Shown: piece after piece, positions 1 to 8,067 of the stretch
Position numbering within the stretch: position 1 is the stretch's first letter
Layout of the letters: each line of letters begins with the position of its first letter
Source of the DNA: DASVRZ01 sp038228695
GTDB lineage: Bacteria > Verrucomicrobiota > Verrucomicrobiia > Chthoniobacterales > DASVRZ01
Assembly: GCA_038228695.1 (NCBI GenBank)
Contig: JBBRPA010000010.1
Location: 8,939-72,938, forward strand
DNA length: 64,000 nt
Direction of reading: 5' to 3'
Made by a program: the position numbers and the translations under genes
Notes under the pieces: model-generated
Database searches by the model: none
What the model was told of the DNA's origin: nothing
The model's input: only the letters and a program-made list of their open reading frames with translations

Positions 1-1
1 C

Positions 2-1153
2 TCACTCCTTGAGACCGCCCGGATCCACATGCAAGCGCAGTTGGATGAAATCAATAAAGACAAGAATGACCACGAGACGACACTCCTTTCCGTCACTGGC
101 AAAGCCGTCGAATATAACGATCTGAAACGCGAACTCGACACCGATCGCACGATGTATGATGCCGTCCTCGGCCGAATGAAAGAGATCGACATGACCTCCG
201 GCTTCACCAGTTCTCCTGTCAATATCCAAGAAAAAGCCCTCGGTGCCGCCTCCCTCACCGACAAGCCAATCAAGGTTTACGCCACCTACATACTCCTCGG
301 CATCGCCGCCGGCATCCTCGTCGCGCTTGGGATCAACGCCCTCGACAGCTCAATCAAGACGGTGGAAATGGCCGAGGAAGTGACCGGACTAACCGTGCTT
401 TCCGCTGTTCCGATGAAGGGAAAGAGCAAAAAGGCCCAGAAAACTGATTCCGTGCTCGATTCCATCATGGATCGCCGCGGGCTGATCGCCGAATCCTTCC
501 GTTCCCTGCGAGCCTCGATCGCTTTCCTATCGGAGGTCGACAACAAGCGCACGTTCATGTTTACGAGCGCTGTTCCGAACGAAGGGAAGACCTTCAGCAG
601 CGCCAACTTCTCCGTTACGCTCGCCCAGCAGGGCCTCAAGACCCTCCTGATCGACGCCGACCTTCGCAAACCCTCCGTTTCCGGCGTCTTCTTCAAGAAA
701 CACCTTAGCCCCGGCCTGAGCGATGTCCTCGCCCATGTCACCCCGCTGAAGGACGCCGTCGTCCCGAGCGGCGAGGAAAATTTATCGATTCTGACCGCCG
801 GCAACCGCGCCCCGAATCCCGCGGAGTTGCTTGGTACGATGCGCTTTAAAGAAGTGCTGGAGGAGGCGCTGCTCACTTACGATCGCGTGGTGGTGGATAC
901 CGCCCCCTGTCTTGCCGTGAGTGACGCCCAGTTGATCGCTCCCTACATCGAGGTGCGTTGCCTCGTCGTCCGCTCCTGCTCGACGCCGCGCAAAACCGTC
1001 CTGCGGGCGGTCAAAGCGCTCGACGATATCCGATGTCTGCCAGTCGGCCTGGTTTTGAATTTTATCCCGAGCGGGAACAATCATTACTACTACTCCGGCC
1101 GCTATTACGGTTCCTACAACGGCAAGGGAGTTTACGGCGAAAGCCGTTCCTGA
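2..1153 (+). CDS. Wzc-like chain-length determinant / tyrosine kinase (BY-kinase), 5' end outside window
   Basis: The frame is open from the first bases, so this is the C-terminal part of a larger inner-membrane protein that controls exopolysaccharide chain length and export. Counting from the first Met (position 29): coiled-coil tail of the Wzz/GNVR region, a membrane segment at about 83-105, then a cytoplasmic P-loop kinase with a variant Walker A (residues 180-188, PNEGKT), Walker A' (LLIDADLRKP, 206-215) and Walker B (VVVDTAP, 287-293). The C-terminus holds a tyrosine cluster (353-369, NNHYYYSGRYYGSY region), the usual autophosphorylation site of BY-kinases. The exosortase gene follows after 45 bp, a pairing known from EPS/PEP-CTERM loci. 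Family call is firm; the glycan made is unknown. Confidence 0.93.
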   Translation, partial: SLLETARIHMQAQLDEINKDKNDHETTLLSVTGKAVEYNDLKRELDTDRTMYDAVLGRMKEIDMTSGFTSSPVNIQEKALGAASLTDKPIKVYATYILLGIAAGILVALGINALDSSIKTVEMAEEVTGLTVLSAVPMKGKSKKAQKTDSVLDSIMDRRGLIAESFRSLRASIAFLSEVDNKRTFMFTSAVPNEGKTFSSANFSVTLAQQGLKTLLIDADLRKPSVSGVFFKKHLSPGLSDVLAHVTPLKDAVVPSGEENLSILTAGNRAPNPAELLGTMRFKEVLEEALLTYDRVVVDTAPCLAVSDAQLIAPYIEVRCLVVRSCSTPRKTVLRAVKALDDIRCLPVGLVLNFIPSGNNHYYYSGRYYGSYNGKGVYGESRS

Positions 1154-1198
1154 TTTCCCAATAAGCGGCGTTGCTGGGGAGACGCCTCCAAAAAACCC

Positions 1199-2797
1199 AT
1201 GAACGCCACCCAGCCCTCCGTACTTACCGGCCAATCGGCGATGTCTCTGGAATCAGGACAGAGGCCGGAGGTGGCGGCGGCGGCATTCTTTTTCACCGCA
1301 CTGATCCTTCCCTGGCTGTTTCTTTGGAACGAGATGCGGGTCGAGTGGTCTGTCAACGAGCAATATGGCTACGGTTGGTTTGTGCCGCCCTTCGCCGCCC
1401 TGCTTTTTTATCTGCGCTGGCCAGATGCCCCAGCCCCGGAACCTCCGAGGCAGCAGACCGTGCTTTTTGTTCTTCTCGCCTTGGCCGCCCTTCTGATCTT
1501 TCCGCTTCGAATCATCGAAGTGCCCAATCCCGATTGGCGCACCGCCCAGTGGATTCATTCTTTTGTCTGCATTGGGACCAGCGTCGCTTTGCTCTGGTCT
1601 TTCGGCGGCCGGAAATTTGCCCTGCATTTTTTGTTTCCGGTCCTGTTCGTGCTCGTCGCCATTCCGTGGCCGAGCGAAATCGAAGAGCCTCTCATCCAGG
1701 GATTAATGAAAGAAATCGCCGGAGCGGTGGCCGAGACGATGAACCTCCTCGGCATGCCCGCCCAGCAAGCTGGCAACCTCATTCAAATCCGCGGCCAGAC
1801 GGTTGGCGTCAACGAAGCCTGCAGCGGCATCCGTTCGCTCCAGACCACTGTTATGGCGGCCCTTTTGCTCGGTGAATTGCGCCAGATTTCTCGGGTCCGA
1901 CGACTGGCGCTACTCGTCGCGGGGCTCGGCTTCGCGCTCTTCGCCAACTATCTCCGGAGCGGCGTTCTTGTTTGGATCGCGGGAACCCGCGGCGTGGGTG
2001 AGCTAGAGCACTGGCATGACACGGCGGGATTGGCCGTGCTGGTGTCGGTAATCGTCACGCTCTATTTCTTTTCTTCCCTTCTCCAGCCCGCTAAACCGAA
2101 ATCTGGGAAACCGGAAAACCTCGCGACCCTCCGCTTCAAGGGGCGACCCACGCTCAAACTCTGTGCCTGGCTCGTCGGCGGCCTTCTGCTCGGAGAAATC
2201 CTCGTTGCGATCTGGTATGCACCTTCCGCCCGGACCACTCCCACGCCGTGGGCGATTCGCGAGCCGTCCGATCTACCCGGTTACAAACCGATCCCGATCG
2301 ATAACCGCACCCGCTCCTACCTCCGCTACGATAGCGCCATCGCCGCCAGCTGGCGCACCGTTGGCGCGATGCGCGCCGCCTGCACCGTGTTTTTCCTGCG
2401 TTGGGAAGCCGGTCGCACCTCCGCCGTGCGTGCCACCATGCACCAACCCCACATCTGTCTAACGGCCATGGGCATGAAACAAAAATCCGATTTCGGCATT
2501 GAGCCATGGACGCTTTCTAACGGCCTCGAATTGCCCGTCCGTGAATATATTTTCGAACAACAAAACCGACCCGTGCATGTGTTTTACGTCGTCTGGCGCG
2601 ACGGGCTGACCGGCTCCGTGCCCGACCCTTCTAACAACCGCTGGGATCGCTTCGACGGAGTCTTGGAGCGCCGCCGCAACCCGGCCAGCCAGACCTTGGA
2701 AATCGTCGTCAACGACGTCCGCGATCGCACGGCAGCACAGCAGGTCTTCCGCGCCGAGCTTGAGCGGCTTCTAACCCAGCCAGCCGGTCGGAAATAA
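1199..2797 (+). CDS. Exosortase fused to an EpsI (DUF3485) domain
   Basis: 532-residue polytopic membrane protein. The N-terminal half has about eight hydrophobic segments and the exosortase/archaeosortase catalytic triad in order: Cys208 in EACSGIR, Arg253 in YLRSG, His273 in HDTAG. These enzymes are transpeptidases that cleave and anchor C-terminally sorted (PEP-CTERM-type) secreted proteins. From about residue 318 a further membrane segment leads into a periplasmic EpsI domain with the family-type motif HQPHICL (415-421). The fusion of XrtA-like and EpsI parts is a known architecture. It follows the BY-kinase gene and probably shares its operon. A second in-frame ATG lies at 1241. No PEP-CTERM substrate was seen in this window, so targets must lie elsewhere. 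Confidence 0.92.
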   Translation: MNATQPSVLTGQSAMSLESGQRPEVAAAAFFFTALILPWLFLWNEMRVEWSVNEQYGYGWFVPPFAALLFYLRWPDAPAPEPPRQQTVLFVLLALAALLIFPLRIIEVPNPDWRTAQWIHSFVCIGTSVALLWSFGGRKFALHFLFPVLFVLVAIPWPSEIEEPLIQGLMKEIAGAVAETMNLLGMPAQQAGNLIQIRGQTVGVNEACSGIRSLQTTVMAALLLGELRQISRVRRLALLVAGLGFALFANYLRSGVLVWIAGTRGVGELEHWHDTAGLAVLVSVIVTLYFFSSLLQPAKPKSGKPENLATLRFKGRPTLKLCAWLVGGLLLGEILVAIWYAPSARTTPTPWAIREPSDLPGYKPIPIDNRTRSYLRYDSAIAASWRTVGAMRAACTVFFLRWEAGRTSAVRATMHQPHICLTAMGMKQKSDFGIEPWTLSNGLELPVREYIFEQQNRPVHVFYVVWRDGLTGSVPDPSNNRWDRFDGVLERRRNPASQTLEIVVNDVRDRTAAQQVFRAELERLLTQPAGRK

Positions 2798-2817
2798 GCC
2801 AGCGTTCCTCGGGCCCC

Positions 2818-3102
2818 TCAGGCAGGCAGGCCGAAACGATGGCAGACCTGGACGTTATCCAAGTCGAGTGCGTGCTCGATCATTTCCGAGAGCAGACGTT
2901 CACCGGCGATTTTGATCATTTGATCGCTTTGCGCCTGATGCATTTCTACACCCTCGTGTTTGATGGAAAGAATCCGCGAACGAGCCTGCAATAGGCGCCG
3001 AAGAAATTCCTCCGCTTCGATCGGATCGTTCGTCCGGTGCAGACCGGAAGGTTCCCCAGAGTGCGGGTGCGCACTGTATTCGATAGTGAATTTGGTAATC
3101 AT
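2818..3102 (-). CDS. Small hypothetical protein (94 aa)
   Basis: I do not recognise this protein. It is hydrophilic, without signal peptide or membrane segment, begins MITKFTIEYSAHP, and carries a helical middle (EAEEFLRRLLQARSRI) and a second helix (GERLLSEMIEHALDLDN). It is convergent with the exosortase gene (20 bp apart) and divergent from the primase-like gene. Codon use looks like that of its neighbours, and the frame is clean from start to stop, which supports coding. Function unknown. Confidence 0.6.
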   Translation of the reverse strand: MITKFTIEYSAHPHSGEPSGLHRTNDPIEAEEFLRRLLQARSRILSIKHEGVEMHQAQSDQMIKIAGERLLSEMIEHALDLDNVQVCHRFGLPA

Positions 3103-3238
3103 GGTTGGTGAGGTTTGAATTTTCGGCGAAGGCCCGGGATGGACCTCCCGCCAGTGTAAGATTCACCCGGTTGACGACGTCCGCTGGTCTTCCCTTGGCA
3201 AAAGCGAACCACGTCTTGCTCTACCGTGGCAGCAATTC

Positions 3239-4810
3239 ATGGCGCACTCTGGCCAAGCAATGGTGAGCATTTCCCGAAAAACATCGGACGTTCTCCTTGG
3301 GCCACGAACCCCGCGGACCATGAACCTCGCCGCATCCCTCAATCCCAACCAAACGACGGACACTGCCTTGAGTGCCTACTATGCGCACCCAGCGGTGCGT
3401 GGGCGGATCGCTGATTTCCTCGGACAAAAGGACGGATTCGGTTTTTCCTGCTGCTACATGACCGGCGACAACCGCGAAACCGCGCTCCGGCAACCTCGCC
3501 CCGCGAGCCATCTTTGGGCCTGTCTCGACCAGGGAATGGACATCAGCCGCTCGTTGTGGGACAGCCGGTCCCTCATCGCGCATTTCGATCTGGAATATGT
3601 CAATTTCGATCATCCCGCCGAGGCCTACGAACATCCGGAACGCACTTTTTCGCTGCAAGAGCCGGTGCGCCATGCCTTGCTCGATCTCCTTGGCCAATAC
3701 GGAATTCAACCGCTGCAAGTCATGAGCGGACGCGGCTATCATGTCGCCTGGCAGATTCCCCAGACTTCGGAGTTGCTAACCTATCTCGCCCAGATTGGCA
3801 GATGCCCCTCTTCGCTTCTCGCCTTCAACCAACAGCCGCATCCCGTCGCGGGTAAAGTCATCGACCCAGAACTCGCGCACGCCTTCTCCGGTCTGGGCCT
3901 AATCCTCGAATGGGTCGCTCATCGGATTAAAGAAACCGTCTTCCGGACGTGCCCGATCCCCGTGGAAATCACCGCCGTCGAGGTCGGCCCGCTGGCCCAA
4001 GATCGCGAGATGATCTCGATCGATCTCTCAGAATTTGGCGATCCGCTGCAAGCCCGCACCTTGCGGGTTCCGTTCACGGTCTATCATAAACCCGCCCAAG
4101 AAAGTTGGCTCATCGGTTCCGAGGTGGCGCGCTCCCTGCCCCTGATGTTTTTTATTCCCTGCGAGGGTCTCGACACTTCTACCGCACTGGAGATTCGCAC
4201 GGACGACACGCGGGCTTCGGAATGGGCTCGGCAAGTTTCCAGTCGAATTCCGGACCAGACTGCCGGGACCGGAGACCTGATCACCGCCTACCAAAATTCC
4301 CGCCTCGCCGAATTTCACCGCTGGTTTTACTCCGAGGAACCTCATCCGCCGGAAAATTGGGCGGGCACCTACGACACGACCCCGCTGGATGGCCTCCCCG
4401 CCTGCGTTCGCCTCGCGCTGGAACATCCCAACGACATCCTGCTCCATCCGTCCAGCATCCGTTTGGTCACCCGTTTTTTCCTCGGGTGCGACTGGCACCC
4501 CCGGCATATCGCCGGTCTGATCACTTCAAAGTTTGCCCGCGACCACGGCTGGGGCCGGCAATGGAACGGAAACGACCCGGCGACCCGGGCGGAGTTCTAC
4601 GTGCGCATTTTCGCCGGTCTCTTCCTCGCGGGGCCGGACGACCTGGTGGATTTCAACTGCCAGTCCACCCGCGAGCAGCATCTCTGTCCGGTCGCCGACT
4701 GCCCATTCAATCTGATGGGGTGCCAACAATCTGCCTTGGAAAGGAGGGAACATGACCAACTGGCCCATCGGTCTATCGACGGGATGTTTCTATCAAAAAA
4801 ACATTCTTGA
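3239..4810 (+). CDS. Archaeo-eukaryotic-primase-like (PrimPol-like) protein with C-terminal cysteine cluster
   Basis: 523 residues from the first ATG; the ATG at 3320 (MNLAASLNP) is an alternative start. The order of motifs resembles the AEP primase core: an acidic pair Asp117-x-Glu119 in HFDLEY; a serine-glycine-histidine motif SGRGYH (163-168), the usual nucleotide-binding motif II; then IDLSEFGD with Asp262, followed by RTLRVPFTVYHKP (274-286), matching motif III and the R-x-P-x-(S/T)-x-x-H segment. The C-terminal third has a helical part (about 405-465) and four cysteines (474, 483, 488, 495) spaced like an Fe-S or zinc site, as in primase large-subunit-type modules. Seen: the motifs. Inferred: nucleotidyltransferase/primase activity. 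It overlaps the next gene by 59 bp. No helicase or replication gene is adjacent, so a role in repair or in an unknown pathway is open. Confidence 0.6.
   Translation: MAHSGQAMVSISRKTSDVLLGPRTPRTMNLAASLNPNQTTDTALSAYYAHPAVRGRIADFLGQKDGFGFSCCYMTGDNRETALRQPRPASHLWACLDQGMDISRSLWDSRSLIAHFDLEYVNFDHPAEAYEHPERTFSLQEPVRHALLDLLGQYGIQPLQVMSGRGYHVAWQIPQTSELLTYLAQIGRCPSSLLAFNQQPHPVAGKVIDPELAHAFSGLGLILEWVAHRIKETVFRTCPIPVEITAVEVGPLAQDREMISIDLSEFGDPLQARTLRVPFTVYHKPAQESWLIGSEVARSLPLMFFIPCEGLDTSTALEIRTDDTRASEWARQVSSRIPDQTAGTGDLITAYQNSRLAEFHRWFYSEEPHPPENWAGTYDTTPLDGLPACVRLALEHPNDILLHPSSIRLVTRFFLGCDWHPRHIAGLITSKFARDHGWGRQWNGNDPATRAEFYVRIFAGLFLAGPDDLVDFNCQSTREQHLCPVADCPFNLMGCQQSALERREHDQLAHRSIDGMFLSKKHS
4737..4754 (+). 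promoter_or_regulatory. Strong Shine-Dalgarno inside the primase-like gene
   Basis: An aaggaggg run (4741-4748) lies just before the ATG at 4752. It sits within the 3' end of the upstream coding sequence and fixes the start of the TIM-barrel gene despite the 59-bp overlap. Confidence 0.75.
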
Positions 4811-5600
4811 GTGCCTCGATCCCATTCGCGCCGCCGGGTTTAGCATGGTGGAGGTTTGCTCCTTCCCCGCCCATCTCGATTACCATGATCTCGAGGCCGT
4901 CCGGCACGTCCGAATCCGCATGCAAGATCTCGGCATTGAGGCCTATTCATTCCACGCGCCCTTCGCCGACGCGATCGACATCTCCGCCCTCGAAGCGGTT
5001 CGGCGCGAGGAAGCCCTTAGCGAAATCCTTCGCGCCGCCGAAGCTGCCGCCGCGCTTCACGTTCATTATCTCGTGATCCATCCCGGTCCGGAAAACGCCC
5101 ACATCCCTCCCGAACGCGAACGACTGCAACGCATGGAGAACGTGATTGGCGTTCTGAACCGAGTCGTGCGGCATTGCGCCCAACTCGGCATCGTCTGTCT
5201 GTTGGAAAACAAACTGCCGCATCTCCTTTTCGGTAAGACCAACGACATCCTCTGGATTTTCAACGCCCTCGATTCTGCCGACGTTGGCGCGTGCCTCGAC
5301 ACCGGCCACGCCCTCCTCTCCGATGACTTGCATAATCTGGTCCGCAAACTCAACGGACACATCCGCATGATCCACGTGCATGATAATTGGCGTCAGAGCG
5401 ACGATCACCTCCCTCCCGGAGACGGGGCGATCGAATGGAAACCGCTCCTCCAAGAATGGATCGATGTCCGTTTTCATGGCTCGCTCATCCTCGAGATCGC
5501 TAGCACGCCGAGTGTCGAGCAGACCCTTGCCAACGCAGTTCGCGGCCGCGCTTTTCTCCGGAAAATCTCCCGCGAACTCATCATGCCCCGTCCGTTATGA
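4752..5600 (+). CDS. Sugar phosphate isomerase/epimerase-like TIM-barrel protein
   Basis: 282 residues of the AP-endonuclease-2 / xylose-isomerase-like TIM-barrel superfamily. Visible signatures: N-terminal strand IGLSTGCFY, helix with SMVEVCSFP, metal-site candidates in HYLVIHPGPE, a glutamate in CLLENKL, DTGHALL (Asp-x-x-His) and MIHVHDNW. These are the His/Glu/Asp positions that bind divalent metal in this superfamily. Substrate cannot be told from sequence; members isomerise or epimerise sugars, dehydrate inosose, or cut abasic DNA. The start is set by the strong ribosome-binding site overlapping the upstream gene, and the stop overlaps the start of the deacetylase gene (ATGA). The three genes are thus translationally coupled. 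Confidence 0.85.
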   Translation: MTNWPIGLSTGCFYQKNILECLDPIRAAGFSMVEVCSFPAHLDYHDLEAVRHVRIRMQDLGIEAYSFHAPFADAIDISALEAVRREEALSEILRAAEAAAALHVHYLVIHPGPENAHIPPERERLQRMENVIGVLNRVVRHCAQLGIVCLLENKLPHLLFGKTNDILWIFNALDSADVGACLDTGHALLSDDLHNLVRKLNGHIRMIHVHDNWRQSDDHLPPGDGAIEWKPLLQEWIDVRFHGSLILEIASTPSVEQTLANAVRGRAFLRKISRELIMPRPL

Positions 5601-6409
5601 AAACCTCCCACCAACGCCTCTTTCACTCCTGCATGGCGCTGGGCCTTTCGGGACTGCTTCTCACTGCCATTCTGCCGCATTCACGCACGGTTCCAGGCAA
5701 TAACTGGCCCCCCGCAGAAGAAATCACCCGCGGTCCCGTGGGAAACCGTCGCGTTGCCCTCACCTTCGACGCCGGGGGCGGCATCACCGGGTTTCCCGAA
5801 CTGCTCGCTGCTCTCGCCGCTGCCCATGTGCATTGCACGTTTTTTGTGACCGGAAAATGGGCCTCGGAAAACCCTGATTACCTCCGCGAAATTCATCAGG
5901 CGGGTCATGAAATCGGCAATCACACTTGGTCGCATCCCGACCTCACCAAACTCGACGCCCTGCAAATCCGCTCCGAACTGAGCCGGACCGAAACCGCGAT
6001 TGCCGGGCTGACCGGACAAAATCCCCGACCGCTGTTCCGCGCCCCTTACGGAGCCCGGAATGAACGCGTCCTTCGCGTGATCCACAACCTCGGCTACACC
6101 TCCATTTACTGGACAATCGACAGCCTCGACTCCGATCCTCCGCCGAAGACCACCGCCTATCTCGTCCACCGAATCACCGGAAAAACGAACGCCGCGCTCG
6201 ACGGCGCGATTGTTTTACTACACGTCGGGGAACCGGCCACCGCGGCCGCCGTTGCCCCGATTTTGGAAAATCTCCGGAGCCGTAATTTGTCCCTCGTTAC
6301 CGTCTCGACGCTGCTGAACCTGCCCGCGGTGCCGCTCCCCGGCCTAGGGACCGCCGCCGCAACCGTTCGCACATCCGCGCGCGATAGACCGTCGGTGATT
6401 CGCCGTTGA
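5597..6409 (+). CDS. Secreted polysaccharide deacetylase (NodB domain)
   Basis: 270 residues. An N-terminal hydrophobic stretch (about 11-26) is a signal peptide or anchor. The NodB domain follows: motif 1 LTFDAG (catalytic Asp; the second Asp of TFDDG is Ala, a variant also seen in PdaA-type enzymes), motif 2 HTWSHPD (metal-binding His residues), motif 3 RAPYGARN, and a C-terminal LLHVG carrying the motif-5 histidine. The family removes N- or O-acetyl groups from peptidoglycan or exported glycans outside the cytoplasm. The start codon overlaps the stop of the TIM-barrel gene by 4 bp. The last 113 bp overlap the convergent AraC-type gene; the tail after the catalytic domain (from about residue 240) is low-complexity, so it may be dispensable. 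Confidence 0.9.
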   Translation: MKTSHQRLFHSCMALGLSGLLLTAILPHSRTVPGNNWPPAEEITRGPVGNRRVALTFDAGGGITGFPELLAALAAAHVHCTFFVTGKWASENPDYLREIHQAGHEIGNHTWSHPDLTKLDALQIRSELSRTETAIAGLTGQNPRPLFRAPYGARNERVLRVIHNLGYTSIYWTIDSLDSDPPPKTTAYLVHRITGKTNAALDGAIVLLHVGEPATAAAVAPILENLRSRNLSLVTVSTLLNLPAVPLPGLGTAAATVRTSARDRPSVIRR

Positions 6410-7244
6410 GCTTTTTGAAAACGCGATTGAAATGAGTCAGCGATTGGAACCCGACGGTGTAAGCTACCTCGCTCACCCTCGCGTGGGGTTTGAGCATTTC
6501 CTCCCGCGCCTGCTGGATCCGCACCCCGCTCAGATATTCCGTAAAACTCAAGCCCGTGGTCCGCTTGAATTGTTTGCAAAAATAAAATGTGCTCATATGC
6601 ACCGCCGCTGCCACCGAGCCGAGGGTCAGATTCTCGGCATGACGCAACAGAATGAACTCGCGGGCCCGGGTGATGGCGGGCATCTCATCGTTTTCACTTT
6701 GGAAAACGATCTGCCCGGCGACCATTGAAAGGTGTTGCGCAAAAATTTGCAGCAACATCAAGACCGACTCATAGCGCCGCGCAGACATCACCGGCGTGTG
6801 AAAATACGCCTCGCGCACCCGATCGAGATCGAGATCGACCCCGATATTTTTCAAGCTTTTCAATACCTTCCGATAATGCATCTCGCTAGGTTCGTGAGCC
6901 ATCACTTCGCCGGTCCGCAGAAACCCGATCACCCGGCCGCCCACCTGCAGCGGCACGGCCGTCTCGCACAGACCCGCATAACAGGTAATGGTGCGCGTTT
7001 GTTCGCGGGCGAGGGCGTTCAAATCGTGCTGCGTTTGCAGACACGCGGCGCAGCTTTTGTTCACAGTCGAAAGATAGGCGCAGAGCGGATTCTCGTGCCG
7101 ATTGCCGTGGTGGGTGAGGTGCCAGTCGTCCGCCACACACAACGCCAGCGGCAGGCCAGTGGCTTCGCCGAACGCGCGTTCGTAATCGCGATAAACTTGG
7201 GATTCAACCAATCGGTCGAGAACGGTGTGGCGTAGAGAATTCAT
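6297..7244 (-). CDS. AraC-family regulator with PocR sensory domain
   Basis: 315 residues. Residues about 8-175 resemble the PocR ligand-binding domain, with the typical cysteines (NPLCAYL, KSCAACLQTQ, ITCYAGLCE) and the EVMAHEP segment. Residues about 190-290 form a double helix-turn-helix of the AraC class (LTLGSVAAAVHMSTFYFCKQFKR, shortened here; then VSEVAYTVGFQSLTHFNRVF). The C-terminal 20 or so residues are arginine-, alanine- and glycine-rich and are encoded by DNA that also encodes the end of the deacetylase. PocR-type regulators often sense small diols or one-carbon compounds; the ligand here is unknown. The next gene upstream (usp) is divergent, so the 163-bp gap at 7245-7407 probably holds promoters for both. 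Confidence 0.88.
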   Translation of the reverse strand: MNSLRHTVLDRLVESQVYRDYERAFGEATGLPLALCVADDWHLTHHGNRHENPLCAYLSTVNKSCAACLQTQHDLNALAREQTRTITCYAGLCETAVPLQVGGRVIGFLRTGEVMAHEPSEMHYRKVLKSLKNIGVDLDLDRVREAYFHTPVMSARRYESVLMLLQIFAQHLSMVAGQIVFQSENDEMPAITRAREFILLRHAENLTLGSVAAAVHMSTFYFCKQFKRTTGLSFTEYLSGVRIQQAREEMLKPHARVSEVAYTVGFQSLTHFNRVFKKLNGESPTVYRARMCERLRRRSLGRGAAPRAGSAASRR

Positions 7245-7407
7245 AGTCCTTCAGCGCCCGCAGATTACCGGACGCAGTGTTAGAATACGCTGTTTGCGGG
7301 AAGTTTCCAAGCAGAACCACGCCAAAAATGGACTAGCATTTGCCAAGCAATGGATAGCCCTCTGCACCACCACGGCTAGATTTGGATAAAGAAAGAAAGT
7401 TCCACCT

Positions 7408-7977
7408 ATGAAAACTACATCTCTCCCCACCAAAAAACGCACTCCTGCCATGAAGTCCGCCCGGACGCCTTCCACGACGCGAACCGCAAAACGCGGTCGA
7501 GCGCCCGCGGCTGCAACCGTGCCCCCTCTGCTGAAACTCAACCGGATTCTCGTTCCGGTGGATCTCTCCGAGGCCTCGCTCAACGCGCTGCATTATGCGT
7601 TGCCCTTCGCGAAGCTTTTTGGGGCGGAAATCACCCTGCTCCATGTGGTCACACCACCGGTTTATCCTCAGGAATTCGGTTACACCGGCCTTACGGAGGT
7701 CGAGCAGAGCACCGACGCCAAACGCCGATTGGACCGCATGGCAAAGGCACAAATCCCAAAGGGCATCAAGCTAGTGAAACTCGTCTCGATCGGCATCGCT
7801 TCGGCAGAAATTGTCGAGACCGCCAAGACCAGCCAGATTGACCTAATCATCGCCACCACCCACGGCTACACCGGGCTCAAACACGTTCTCCTTGGCAGCA
7901 CCGCGGAACGCGTCATTCGTCACGCCCCCTGCCCGGTTCTCGTGGTGCGTGATCGCGAGCACGAGATGGTCGACTAA
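7408..7977 (+). CDS. Universal stress protein (UspA family) with basic N-terminal extension
   Basis: 189 residues. Residues 1-40 form a Lys/Arg/Pro/Ala/Thr-rich tail without predicted structure, which is not part of the usual Usp fold. The Usp domain starts at ILVPVDLSE (47-55). The nucleotide-binding loop is present as TTHGYTGLKHVLLGST (150-165), close to the G-2x-G-9x-G-S/T motif of ATP-binding members, but with Thr in place of the first Gly. The C-terminal strand CPVLVVRDRE is typical. Usp proteins accumulate under stress and many bind ATP. The basic tail could bind nucleic acid or membrane, which is speculation; alternatively translation starts later, at the ATG for residue 15. Confidence 0.88.
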   Translation: MKTTSLPTKKRTPAMKSARTPSTTRTAKRGRAPAAATVPPLLKLNRILVPVDLSEASLNALHYALPFAKLFGAEITLLHVVTPPVYPQEFGYTGLTEVEQSTDAKRRLDRMAKAQIPKGIKLVKLVSIGIASAEIVETAKTSQIDLIIATTHGYTGLKHVLLGSTAERVIRHAPCPVLVVRDREHEMVD

Positions 7978-8067
7978 CATCGGATACAGAAGCGGGTCTC
8001 TGCGGTTTTGGTGAAAAGTCACCTGCGTCCCGCTGTGGACGCTAGGTTGCTTACTCATCGATGAACC

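Noticed and set aside
5597..6409. Deacetylase as inactive because TFDDG is TFDAG
   Set aside because: Enzymes of the PdaA type use a similar variant, and the other metal and catalytic motifs are intact.
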